From Spirochaetia bacterium (lineage in GTDB: Bacteria > Spirochaetota > UBA4802 > UBA5550), in contig JAITPE010000062.1 in NCBI GenBank assembly GCA_031289575.1, positions 1 to 5,485 on the forward strand: a DNA stretch of 5,485 nucleotides, written 5' to 3'. The notes under the pieces were generated by a model. That model was not told the origin of the DNA. It saw nothing but the letters and a program-made list of their open reading frames with translations, and searched no databases. Positions 1-5,147 of this stretch are shown piece after piece. Made by a program: the position numbers and the translations under genes. Position 1 is the first letter of the stretch, and every line of letters starts with the position of its first letter.

Positions 1-43
1 TAGTTGTTATTTTTGAAGACATATTCCTTACTCTTGTTTCCAT
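1..43 (-). CDS. Possible start of a divergent leftward gene (partial)
   Basis: An ATG at 43-41 on the minus strand opens a frame that stays open to the window edge (14 codons, beginning METRVRNMSS). A good Shine-Dalgarno GAGGA lies at 53-49, five bases before the ATG. A second in-frame ATG at 22-20 has AAGGA just before it, at a rather short spacing. Only 14 residues are visible, so no family can be named and the reading frame is not proven. A promoter-like sequence just to the right on the same strand supports leftward transcription, although its predicted start site would favour the second ATG. Confidence 0.3.
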   Translation of the reverse strand, partial: METRVRNMSSKITT

Positions 44-53
44 TTTATTCCTC

Positions 54-83
54 ATAATAGTAAGATTGCAGCAGTTTTGTCAA
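54..83 (-). promoter_or_regulatory. Sigma70-like promoter reading leftward
   Basis: On the minus strand there is a perfect TTGACA (83-78), an 18-base spacer and TATTAT (59-54, five of six matches to TATAAT). Transcription would start near position 47, between the GAGGA ribosome site and the first ATG. Either the second ATG (22-20) is used or the true gene start lies beyond the window. The match to consensus is seen directly; activity is inferred. Confidence 0.4.
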
Positions 84-146
84 GAACTCCTGCAAGAAGT
101 TAAAAAAAAATTAATACCCTATGAAGTATACGAATTTCAGAGCCGA

Positions 147-180
147 TTCATGAAAAGTTTTTTCACTTTTTTTTCATGAA
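147..180. repeat. Inverted repeat, 10-bp arms of TTCATGAAAA
   Basis: Arms TTCATGAAAA (147-156) and TTTTCATGAA (171-180) are perfect complements around a 14-base T-rich loop. Each arm itself contains the 8-bp palindrome TTCATGAA, so the element could be a pair of protein-binding half-sites or a hairpin. It directly abuts the next hairpin (the two share bases 179-180). No gene is visible immediately upstream on the plus strand that it would terminate. Confidence 0.5.
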
Positions 181-211
181 ATTCGGAAAAAATTCATTTT
201 TTGCCGAATTT
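179..211. repeat. Strong hairpin, 14-bp stem with one bulged G
   Basis: AAATTCGG (179-186) plus A6 (187-192) pairs with T6 (197-202) and CCGAATTT (204-211). The loop is TTCA and the only unpaired stem base is G203. No U-tract follows on either strand, so it is not a classic intrinsic terminator. It may be a structured repeat, an RNA processing or stability element, or part of a terminator together with the preceding repeat. Confidence 0.55.
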
Positions 212-468
212 ATAGCAGATGAGGCGAGTTTTTGCGTTTTTGTCAATAGGGGGCCGAGGCGAAAGGCAGAACCGGACGGAGCGAAACAGAGGACGGTTTT
301 GGCTGGGCAGAATGGAGCAAAAAAAAGGAGCGAAGCGGATTTTTTTTGCTTGGGTGCGGGCAACGGGTAAAAGCCCCTTCCCCGAGCCTGTTTCTTTATC
401 TTTCTTGTTTTCTGAGGTGATAGCCCAAAAAAAAATTAAACTGCTACCATAAACATCCGCCCCTACTA
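212..468. other. Non-coding stretch with GC-rich, purine-rich island
   Basis: No convincing gene lies here. Bases 241-330 are about 55 percent GC and rich in G and A on the plus strand, while the flanks are strongly AT-rich. The short open frames crossing it lack ribosome sites, begin inside a hairpin or just after it, and encode arginine-rich, low-complexity sequence typical of chance translation. A hairpin at 316-350 lies inside it. A weaker possible fold pairs CGGG and GGG with CCC and CCCG around 357-384. It could be an interspersed repeat or an unrecognised small RNA; nothing here matches a riboswitch or RNA family I know. Confidence 0.4.
316..350. repeat. Hairpin with AGC-A8 and T8-GCT arms
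   Basis: AGC followed by eight A (316-326) is perfectly complementary to eight T followed by GCT (340-350), an 11-bp stem. Inside, a 3x3 mismatched loop is followed by a small GC-GAA-GC mini-hairpin (330-336). The A8/T8 symmetry means a T-run follows the central structure on both strands, so a weak two-way terminator is possible, but the GC part of the stem is too short for confidence. Confidence 0.5.
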
Positions 469-496
469 ATAAAAAAATGTCTTGACATTTTTTTAT
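469..496. promoter_or_regulatory. Perfect 28-bp palindrome, likely nrf operator
   Basis: Arms ATAAAAAAATGTC (471 region; full arm 469-481) and GACATTTTTTTAT (484-496) are exact reverse complements separated by TT. The right arm contains most of the perfect -35 hexamer TTGACA (482-487) of the nrfH promoter, which is where a dimeric regulator would repress or act as a class II activator. The core ATGTC-TT-GACAT does not fit the textbook FNR (TTGATN4ATCAA), CRP or NsrR sites, so the regulator is unknown. An AT-rich RNA hairpin or cruciform is the alternative reading. Confidence 0.55.
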
Positions 497-513
497 GTTT
501 CCATTAATATAAT
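482..513 (+). promoter_or_regulatory. Sigma70-like promoter of the nrfHA operon
   Basis: A perfect TTGACA lies at 482-487. With a 17-base spacer the -10 would be TAATAT (505-510). A perfect TATAAT occurs at 508-513, but the spacer would then be 20 bases, long for a factor-independent promoter. Further TATAAT-like hexamers follow up to 521. If one of these is the true -10, the palindrome centre (482.5) would fall near -38 to -45, the usual place for an activator bound over a poor -35. The leader before nrfH would be about 25-35 bases. Confidence 0.5.
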
Positions 514-550
514 AATATACTCTGAATTTATTATAAGGAAAGAGTAAGCC

Positions 551-1102
551 ATGTGGATAAAAAATGTAATAATCACTATCATATCATCCGCACGCTTTAA
601 GCCGGTTATGATAGTCATCTTGGGTATAATCTGCGGCTCTGTCCTCTATATATCATACGAATCCCGAATATGGTCTTACCTCTCCGACTCACCGGAGACA
701 TGCGTAAACTGTCATGTAATGCGGTCGTATTATACAACATGGAGCCACAGTTCACACGGCCATAACACAGTTTGCAATGATTGCCATGTGCCCAATAACA
801 ACCCTGTAACAAAGCTCCTGTTCGAGGGAATGGACGGCGTGAAGCACACAGCGGCCTTTACATTTCTCAATGAACCTCAGGTCATCACCGCCGGGGCAAT
901 GAGTTCATCTGTCATTATGAATAACTGCATACGCTGCCATACCCAGCTCAATACCGAGATAGTAAACGCGGGAAGAATCACAAGCTCAATGGCCGCAAAA
1001 GGTGAAGGCAAGCTCTGTTGGGACTGCCACAGGGATGTCCCGCATGGAAGAAACAGTTTATCAAGCACGGAGAACGCTCCGGTACCCTTCTCCGGTATTT
1101 AA
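551..1102 (+). CDS. nrfH: Cytochrome c nitrite reductase small subunit NrfH (membrane tetrahaem quinol dehydrogenase)
   Basis: This NapC/NirT-family protein oxidises membrane quinol and passes electrons to NrfA for reduction of nitrite to ammonium. The 183-residue length fits NrfH. A single N-terminal membrane segment (about residues 18-36) anchors it, with the haem domain on the outer face of the cytoplasmic membrane. Four CXXCH motifs are visible: C51-H55, C75-H79, C126-H130 and C156-H160. The first is CVNCHVM; the Met57 two residues after the His matches the unusual methionine ligand of haem 1 in NrfH. The start has AAGGA at 535-539, 11 bases upstream, with AGAG closer in. nrfA follows after 45 bases. 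The promoter and palindrome upstream suggest control by an anaerobic or nitrogen-oxide signal (inferred). Confidence 0.95.
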   Translation: MWIKNVIITIISSARFKPVMIVILGIICGSVLYISYESRIWSYLSDSPETCVNCHVMRSYYTTWSHSSHGHNTVCNDCHVPNNNPVTKLLFEGMDGVKHTAAFTFLNEPQVITAGAMSSSVIMNNCIRCHTQLNTEIVNAGRITSSMAAKGEGKLCWDCHRDVPHGRNSLSSTENAPVPFSGI

Positions 1103-1147
1103 CATGAAATAAGGTATATCATATAAATCTAAAAACGGGGTTATGTC

Positions 1148-2668
1148 ATGGAAAATAAAAAAGAATGTTTAACAAAGTGCTTCTCATGGCAGTCGTGGCT
1201 TGAGAGATTCAAGTCAAAGCGCGGCTGGCTTCTGTTCCTCGGAACGCTGATTGTTGTCTTCCTGCTCGGCATACTTGCGGCCTCGGTCACATCGCGAAGA
1301 GCCCAGACCGCGAGCATATACAACAACAAGCGGGTAATAATAACGGGCATCGAGGGCCGCAACGAGATATTCGGAGAGAATTATCCGCGCGAATATGAGA
1401 CGTGGGCTAATTCGGCTGATACCGGATTCACCTCCATGTACAATGGAAGCAAGGTGGTCGATATACTCGAAGCCCGTCCCAACATGGTCATACTCTGGGC
1501 CGGCTACGCCTTTTCCAAAGACTACACATCGCCGCGCGGCCATATATACGCTGTTGATGATGTGCGGCGCAGCCTTAGAACCGGAGCGCCGATGAATCCC
1601 GAGGACGGGCCGCAGAAGGCAACATGCTGGGCCTGCAAGAGTCCCGATGTTCCGCGCATGATGCAATCGCTCGGAGTGGATGAATTCTATAAAAAAACAT
1701 TGGCTTCGCTCGGCAGCGAAATTGTAAATCCCGTAGGCTGTGCCAACTGCCACGAACCCGAAAGAATGGAACTCAAGATTACACAGCCGGCCTTGATAGA
1801 AGCATTCTCGCGGCAGGGACGCGATATAAAAAAAGCGACACAACAGGAACTCCGCTCGCTCGTATGCGCGCAGTGCCATTCCGAATACTTCTTTAAAAAC
1901 GGCTACCTCACCTTCCCGTGGGACAAGGGAACTACTGTTGAAGCAGTGGAAGCGTACTACGATGAACTCAAATTCTCCGACTTTACACATAAACTGAGCA
2001 AGGCTCCCATTATAAAGGCGCAGCATCCCGGCTACGAGATTCACAGGCTTGGCATACACGGACAGCGCGGCGTATCCTGCGCCGACTGTCACATGCCCTA
2101 CATGAGAGAGGGCGGCGTAAAATTCAGCGACCATCAAGTACGCAGCCCGCTTGCCATGATAGACCGCACATGCCAGGTTTGCCACAGAGAGAGCGAGGCC
2201 GAGCTGAGGCAAAACGTATATGAGCGCCAAACAAAGGTTATGGAAGTGCGCACGAAGTTAGAGGCCGAGCTTGCTAAGGCCCACATAGAGGCCGCGTTTG
2301 CCTGGGAGAAAGGCGCGACCGAAGCGCAGATGGCTTCGACACTAAAATTGCTGCGCCAATCACAGTGGCGCTGGGATTACGCCTTCGCGTCTCACGGCGC
2401 GTCTTTCCATGCTCCGCAGGAAATACAGCGAATAATGAGCAACGGCATTGAGAAAGCCCTGCAGGCGCGGCTTGCTACAGCAAAGGTTTTGGCTGCTCTG
2501 GGTTTTAACGGTGATGTTCCCATGCCGGATGTATCGACCAAAGAAAAAGCGCAGAGGTATGTAGGCTGGGATATACCGAAAGAGAAAGCGGCAAAAGAAA
2601 AATTCTTGAACGAAATTGTTCCCAAATGGATTGAAGAGGCCAAGGCAAACAATCGTTTGGCGAAATAA
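1148..2668 (+). CDS. nrfA: Ammonia-forming cytochrome c nitrite reductase, catalytic subunit NrfA
   Basis: NrfA reduces nitrite to ammonium with six electrons in the periplasm. All five haem sites are present: the lysine-ligated active-site haem CWACK (160-164) followed by SPDVPR, then CANCH (198-202), CAQCH (240-244), CADCH (311-315) and CQVCH (342-346). Catalytic residues can be matched by motif: Arg144 in LRTGAP, Tyr247 in CHSEYFF and His293 in KAQHPGYE. Calcium ligands Glu246, Tyr247, Lys290 and Gln292 are also in place, so this looks like a calcium-containing, fully active enzyme. A hydrophobic segment (about residues 27-46) follows a basic N-terminus; no clear signal peptidase site follows, so it may remain membrane-anchored. 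GGGG at 1137-1140 sits seven bases before the ATG. The 506-residue length is normal. Confidence 0.97.
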   Translation: MENKKECLTKCFSWQSWLERFKSKRGWLLFLGTLIVVFLLGILAASVTSRRAQTASIYNNKRVIITGIEGRNEIFGENYPREYETWANSADTGFTSMYNGSKVVDILEARPNMVILWAGYAFSKDYTSPRGHIYAVDDVRRSLRTGAPMNPEDGPQKATCWACKSPDVPRMMQSLGVDEFYKKTLASLGSEIVNPVGCANCHEPERMELKITQPALIEAFSRQGRDIKKATQQELRSLVCAQCHSEYFFKNGYLTFPWDKGTTVEAVEAYYDELKFSDFTHKLSKAPIIKAQHPGYEIHRLGIHGQRGVSCADCHMPYMREGGVKFSDHQVRSPLAMIDRTCQVCHRESEAELRQNVYERQTKVMEVRTKLEAELAKAHIEAAFAWEKGATEAQMASTLKLLRQSQWRWDYAFASHGASFHAPQEIQRIMSNGIEKALQARLATAKVLAALGFNGDVPMPDVSTKEKAQRYVGWDIPKEKAAKEKFLNEIVPKWIEEAKANNRLAK

Positions 2669-2672
2669 GACT

Positions 2673-2894
2673 ATGTGGAAATACCCTTGGGGATACAAAG
2701 AAGGCTGGACAATTTGTGCGGGGTTATTTCTCACAGGTTTGCTGATTCAGTTTACAGGCGAAACCGGAACAGAATTTTTCCGGTTTCCTGTAAACATGGT
2801 TGTGCTGTTTGCCTTTGTTCTGCTGTTAGTATGCTGGATCGGGGTCAATTATCTGCCGGCAGCCAAAGGGCAGAGCGTTCATATATACAACTGA
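2673..2894 (+). CDS. Short membrane protein, likely N-terminal remnant of a ResB/Ccs1 (NrfI-like) cytochrome c maturation protein
   Basis: The 73-residue product begins MWKYPWGYKEGW, an opening I recognise from the ResB/Ccs1 or fused ResB-CcsA (NrfI-type) proteins encoded after nrfHA in some bacteria; this is recognition from memory, not a search. It has two likely membrane helices (about 12-27 and 38-56) and ends shortly after the second, whereas full ResB proteins run to several hundred residues. The start chosen is the ATG at 2673, four bases after the nrfA stop; a longer in-frame start at 2616 would lie inside nrfA. There is no good ribosome site, which suggests coupling to nrfA. Its stop overlaps the lipB start (TGATG, 2892-2896), so no downstream remainder is left. 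It may be a decayed remnant or a functional short membrane protein. Confidence 0.6.
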   Translation: MWKYPWGYKEGWTICAGLFLTGLLIQFTGETGTEFFRFPVNMVVLFAFVLLLVCWIGVNYLPAAKGQSVHIYN

Positions 2895-3517
2895 TGCTGC
2901 GACCCTGTGTAAATATCCGTATGCTCGGCCTCATTGACTACAGTTCCGCCTGCGAGATTCAGCAAAGGGAAAAACTGCGCGTTCTTGAGAAGGAAAGCCC
3001 GGGCTGTGTATTCTTTTTGGAACATCATCCTGTTATAACGCTGGGGAGGCACTGCGGCGCCGGCGATATTCTGTATCCGGAAACTTTTTTGGACAAGCAG
3101 GGATACTCCGTTGCCCGCAGCAGCCGCGGCGGAAATGTCACTGTTCATGAGCCGGGGCAGCTTGTGGTATATTATGTTCTGCCGGTAAAATCCAAGGATT
3201 CCGCCGCCTTTGTATCGGGCATAGCGGGCCCTGTAATCAGCGCGCTCAACTCGCATTTCGGCACGAACCTTTCGTTCCCGGCGGAGAATCCGGGAATCTG
3301 GCAGGACGGCAAAAAATGCGCGTCAATCGGTTTCGACCTGCGGCAGGGAGTGAGCATGCACGGAATGGCAGTCAATGTATGCAACAGCCTTCTCGGTTTT
3401 TCATTTGTAAATCCCTGCGGAATGTCATCATCGGTCATGACAACGCTCAGCGCGCTTGCCGAAAGAAATGTTACTGTAGAAGAAACGGCCTCGCTTCTCG
3501 CTTCAATTTATGTGTAA
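2894..3517 (+). CDS. lipB: Octanoyl-[acyl-carrier protein]:protein octanoyltransferase LipB
   Basis: LipB moves octanoate from acyl carrier protein to the target lysine of lipoyl domains such as GcvH, in the cytoplasm. The 207-residue length and all family motifs fit: SSRGGNVTVHEPGQLVVY (residues 76-93), then GIWQDGKKCASIG with likely catalytic Lys141, HGMAVNV (156-162) and VNPCGM with catalytic Cys175. The ATG at 2894 shares its A with the stop of the preceding small gene (TGATG), pointing to translational coupling. An upstream in-frame start at 2675 would add a stretch that is only the preceding gene read in another frame, so it was not used. An ATG nine codons in (2921) is possible but would cut the first conserved strand. 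It converges with lipA 27 bases downstream. Confidence 0.95.
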   Translation: MLRPCVNIRMLGLIDYSSACEIQQREKLRVLEKESPGCVFFLEHHPVITLGRHCGAGDILYPETFLDKQGYSVARSSRGGNVTVHEPGQLVVYYVLPVKSKDSAAFVSGIAGPVISALNSHFGTNLSFPAENPGIWQDGKKCASIGFDLRQGVSMHGMAVNVCNSLLGFSFVNPCGMSSSVMTTLSALAERNVTVEETASLLASIYV

Positions 3518-3521
3518 GGGC

Positions 3522-3552
3522 TTTACGTATATGTATAAATATTTTTACGTAT
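3522..3552. repeat. 9-bp direct repeat between convergent lipB and lipA
   Basis: TTTACGTAT occurs at 3522-3530 and again at 3544-3552, a 22-base period, in the AT-rich gap between the two stop codons; the second copy covers the lipA stop. Each contains the palindrome TACGTA. Only a weak AT hairpin (GTA/TAC ends, AAA/TTT core) can be drawn between them, so a proper two-way terminator is not evident here. Confidence 0.3.
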
Positions 3553-4408
3553 TACGAAAAAGTTCCGCCGCGCGGTACGAGCTTCTCACATTGACTCCGG
3601 CCTCCGCGCCGGTAAATCCTAGCGCGAGCGCCCTTTCCTTTATTGCCTCAAATTCATCCGGGTGATAGTATTTCTTGACCGGCAACCCTCCCCTCTTTGA
3701 TGTGAGGTACTGGCCTATGGTGACAAATGAGCAGCCGGTATCGCGCAGTTCTTCCAAGGTTTGTGTGATGTCCGCCATGCTCTCTCCGAATCCCGCCATG
3801 AGTCCCGATTTTACAACGAGGCCCAAGCCGGCCGCGCGCTTTAGCAGGCATAGCGAAAACGCGTAGTCACCCATGGGGCGGACTGCGCCGTAAACCGGCG
3901 CGGCCGCCTCTATGTTGTGGTTCAGCACATCAGGGCGCGCGGCGGCTATTTCATCGATTGCCTTTTCCATGCGCAGCGAGAAATCGGGAACAAGAACCTC
4001 CACCGCGCATTTCGGCGCGGCCTTTCTTGTTTCAAGTATTGCCGACGCAAAGAACGAGGCTCCGCCGCCGGGAAGGTCGTCCCTTGTGACCGATGTTATA
4101 ACGGCATGGGACAGCTTGAGCGCGGCAATTGCCGCGGCAATTCTGCGCGGCTCGCTTTCATCGGGCGGAAGCGGAGCCCCGTGAGGCACAGCGCAATAGG
4201 AACAATTGCGCGTGCAGATGTTTCCCATGATGAGAAAGGCCGCGCTTCCGCGGGCGGAACATTCGCCTATATTCGGACAGCGGGCCTCAACGCAGATTGT
4301 GGAAATACCGGCTTCGCGGATAATCTTCTTGAGTCCGGTATAGGCCCCGCCGCCCGGAATGGTGAATTTAGGCTTGCGGATTCTGTCAGGCTCGGTGTAA
4401 ATCTTAAT
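3545..4408 (-). CDS. lipA: Lipoyl synthase LipA, radical SAM enzyme with non-ATG start
   Basis: LipA inserts two sulfur atoms into protein-bound octanoate, completing lipoyl groups. From the proposed start, 287 residues, normal for the family. The auxiliary cluster motif CX4CX5C is C39-VEAR-C44-PNIGE-C50, the radical SAM motif CX3CX2C is C65-TRN-C69-SY-C72, and the C-terminal RSSY (275-278) supplies the serine ligand of the auxiliary cluster. The first ATG in this frame (4228) would begin at MGNICTRNC and lose the auxiliary cysteines, so it cannot be the true start. Between the upstream in-frame stop (4441-4439) and 4229 there is no ATG, GTG or TTG. ATT at 4408, preceded by AAGGATAAGG and eight A, is the best candidate and overlaps by one base the stop of the upstream 56-residue ORF. 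A frameshift from that ORF at the A-run, or a base-calling error there, are alternatives. Identity is certain; the start is not. Confidence 0.9.
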   Translation of the reverse strand: MKIYTEPDRIRKPKFTIPGGGAYTGLKKIIREAGISTICVEARCPNIGECSARGSAAFLIMGNICTRNCSYCAVPHGAPLPPDESEPRRIAAAIAALKLSHAVITSVTRDDLPGGGASFFASAILETRKAAPKCAVEVLVPDFSLRMEKAIDEIAAARPDVLNHNIEAAAPVYGAVRPMGDYAFSLCLLKRAAGLGLVVKSGLMAGFGESMADITQTLEELRDTGCSFVTIGQYLTSKRGGLPVKKYYHPDEFEAIKERALALGFTGAEAGVNVRSSYRAAELFRNT

Positions 4409-4574
4409 CTTTTTTTTCTGCCTTATCCTTATAAAGTCTTATGATCGCCTTAAATACGTCCGAGTCCGGGTTTTTGTCTTCTTCTAAATTTACCTTAAAT
4501 ATTTTTTCAGTTTCATCATCGTAAAACCAATAAACGCCATTAACCGAAAATATTTCTTTTCCCATCTTCTTCAT
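4404..4574 (-). CDS. Small hypothetical protein upstream of and overlapping lipA
   Basis: A 56-residue ORF starts MKKMGKEIFSVNGVYWFYDD and ends KDKAEKKD. It has no cysteines, no membrane segment and no signal peptide; it is rich in Lys, Glu and Asp, with an aromatic strand-like first half (VYWFYD, KIFKVNL) and a probable helix (DVFKAIIRLYKDKAEKK). AGGA lies about ten bases before the ATG; a second ATG at codon 4 is also possible. The amino acid pattern looks like real protein rather than chance. Its stop TAA (4406-4404) overlaps the proposed ATT start of lipA, just after an A8 run, so it is either a coupled partner of lipA or, after a +1 frameshift, an N-terminal extension of LipA. I do not recognise the family. 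Confidence 0.6.
   Translation of the reverse strand: MKKMGKEIFSVNGVYWFYDDETEKIFKVNLEEDKNPDSDVFKAIIRLYKDKAEKKD
4409..4430 (-). promoter_or_regulatory. Ribosome site and A8 slippery run before lipA
   Basis: On the minus strand AAGGATAAGG (4430-4421) is followed by CAG, eight A (4417-4410) and G, then the proposed lipA ATT start. The purine-rich box is a good Shine-Dalgarno inside the end of the 56-residue ORF, though 12 bases separate it from ATT. The A8 run is a plausible site of polymerase or ribosome slippage: losing one A would join the small ORF to the complete LipA frame. Confidence 0.45.
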
Positions 4575-4605
4575 ATTGTAAAAATCCTATGTGTTAGAAA
4601 ATGTT

Positions 4606-4649
4606 AAAAAACAAACTGAAAAAAGTCAATGAAATTAATGGTTCAGTTT
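4606..4649 (-). terminator. Candidate intrinsic terminator at the end of gcvH
   Basis: On the minus strand AAACTGAA (4649-4642), which contains the gcvH stop codon, can pair with TTCAGTTT (4620-4613), followed by G and six T (4611-4606). The stem is 8 bp with only two GC pairs and the loop is 21 bases, so termination is probably partial at best, and readthrough into the 56-residue ORF and lipA remains likely. Confidence 0.35.
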
Positions 4650-5035
4650 CCGGAATCAATGTATTCCCGGTACTCATCCGGACTCATGAGGCTGTCCAAC
4701 TCTGATGTTCTGGTGGCGTCTATCTTGAATATCCAACCGGCTCCGTAAGGATCGCTGTTTATTATCTCGGGCGAATCCTCAAGGGCATTATTGATCGCGA
4801 TAATCTCGCCCGTAACAGGGGAAAAAATATCGGACACGGCCTTGCCCGATTCGACAACAGCGATCTGTTCGCCCTGCCTCACCTCCAGCGCAAGATCCGG
4901 AAGGTCAACAAAGACAATATCGGTGAGCATCTCCTGAGCGTGGTCGCTGATTCCGCATACGGCCTCGAAGTTGTCTCCGAGCCTGACCCATTCATGGGTC
5001 CCGGTATATTTCAGTTCGTCATCTACTGTGCTCAT
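4643..5035 (-). CDS. gcvH: Glycine cleavage system H protein (lipoyl carrier)
   Basis: GcvH carries the aminomethyl group on a swinging lipoyl arm between the P, T and L proteins of the glycine cleavage system; it is also a lipoylation substrate. The 130-residue length is normal. The N-terminal THEWV strand (13-17), GISDHAQEMLTDIVFVDLP (28-46) and the lipoyl hairpin VESGKAVSDIFSPVTGE (61-77) are typical, with the modified lysine at Lys65. The usual ESVK/ESTK is ESGK here, a mild substitution. The C-terminal NSDPYGAGWIFKI (93-105) also fits. GGAAAG lies about eight bases before the ATG. No gcvT, gcvP or glycine riboswitch is visible next to it, so the rest of the system must be elsewhere. The two lipoylation enzymes nearby presumably act on this protein. 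Confidence 0.95.
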   Translation of the reverse strand: MSTVDDELKYTGTHEWVRLGDNFEAVCGISDHAQEMLTDIVFVDLPDLALEVRQGEQIAVVESGKAVSDIFSPVTGEIIAINNALEDSPEIINSDPYGAGWIFKIDATRTSELDSLMSPDEYREYIDSGN

Positions 5036-5147
5036 GTTTTTTCTTTCCGCTAATATTTATAGTTTGAGCTCATCGCTCTGCGATACCCCTTACCGGCCTT
5101 GTAGCTGCATTTTCGCATAGACCACAGCAAAAAAAGACATCAGCAAC

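Noticed and set aside
219..452. 77-codon plus-strand open frame in the leader
   Set aside because: It has no ribosome site, has low-complexity arginine-rich content and runs through a hairpin; it is more likely non-coding DNA.
1214..2230. 338-codon minus-strand open frame opposite nrfA
   Set aside because: nrfA has five haem motifs and conserved catalytic residues in the plus frame; the antisense frame has no recognisable domain or ribosome site and is a shadow of biased codon use.
2675..3517. Longer lipB frame starting at GTG/ATG 2675
   Set aside because: The extra 73 codons overlap the ResB-like small gene in another frame and have no similarity to LipB; the ATG at 2894 gives the normal LipB length.
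3545..4228. lipA starting at the first ATG (4228)
   Set aside because: This start lies within the conserved FLIMGNICTRNC segment and would remove the three auxiliary-cluster cysteines encoded just upstream in the same frame.
3917..4444. 175-codon plus-strand open frame opposite lipA
   Set aside because: It is antisense to lipA, which has clear radical SAM motifs; no family features are visible in the plus frame.
5036..5147. Glycine riboswitch upstream of gcvH
   Set aside because: The 112-base gap holds only a 5-bp ATCGC/GCGAT mini-hairpin (5072-5084); I see no glycine aptamer core, and the space is short.
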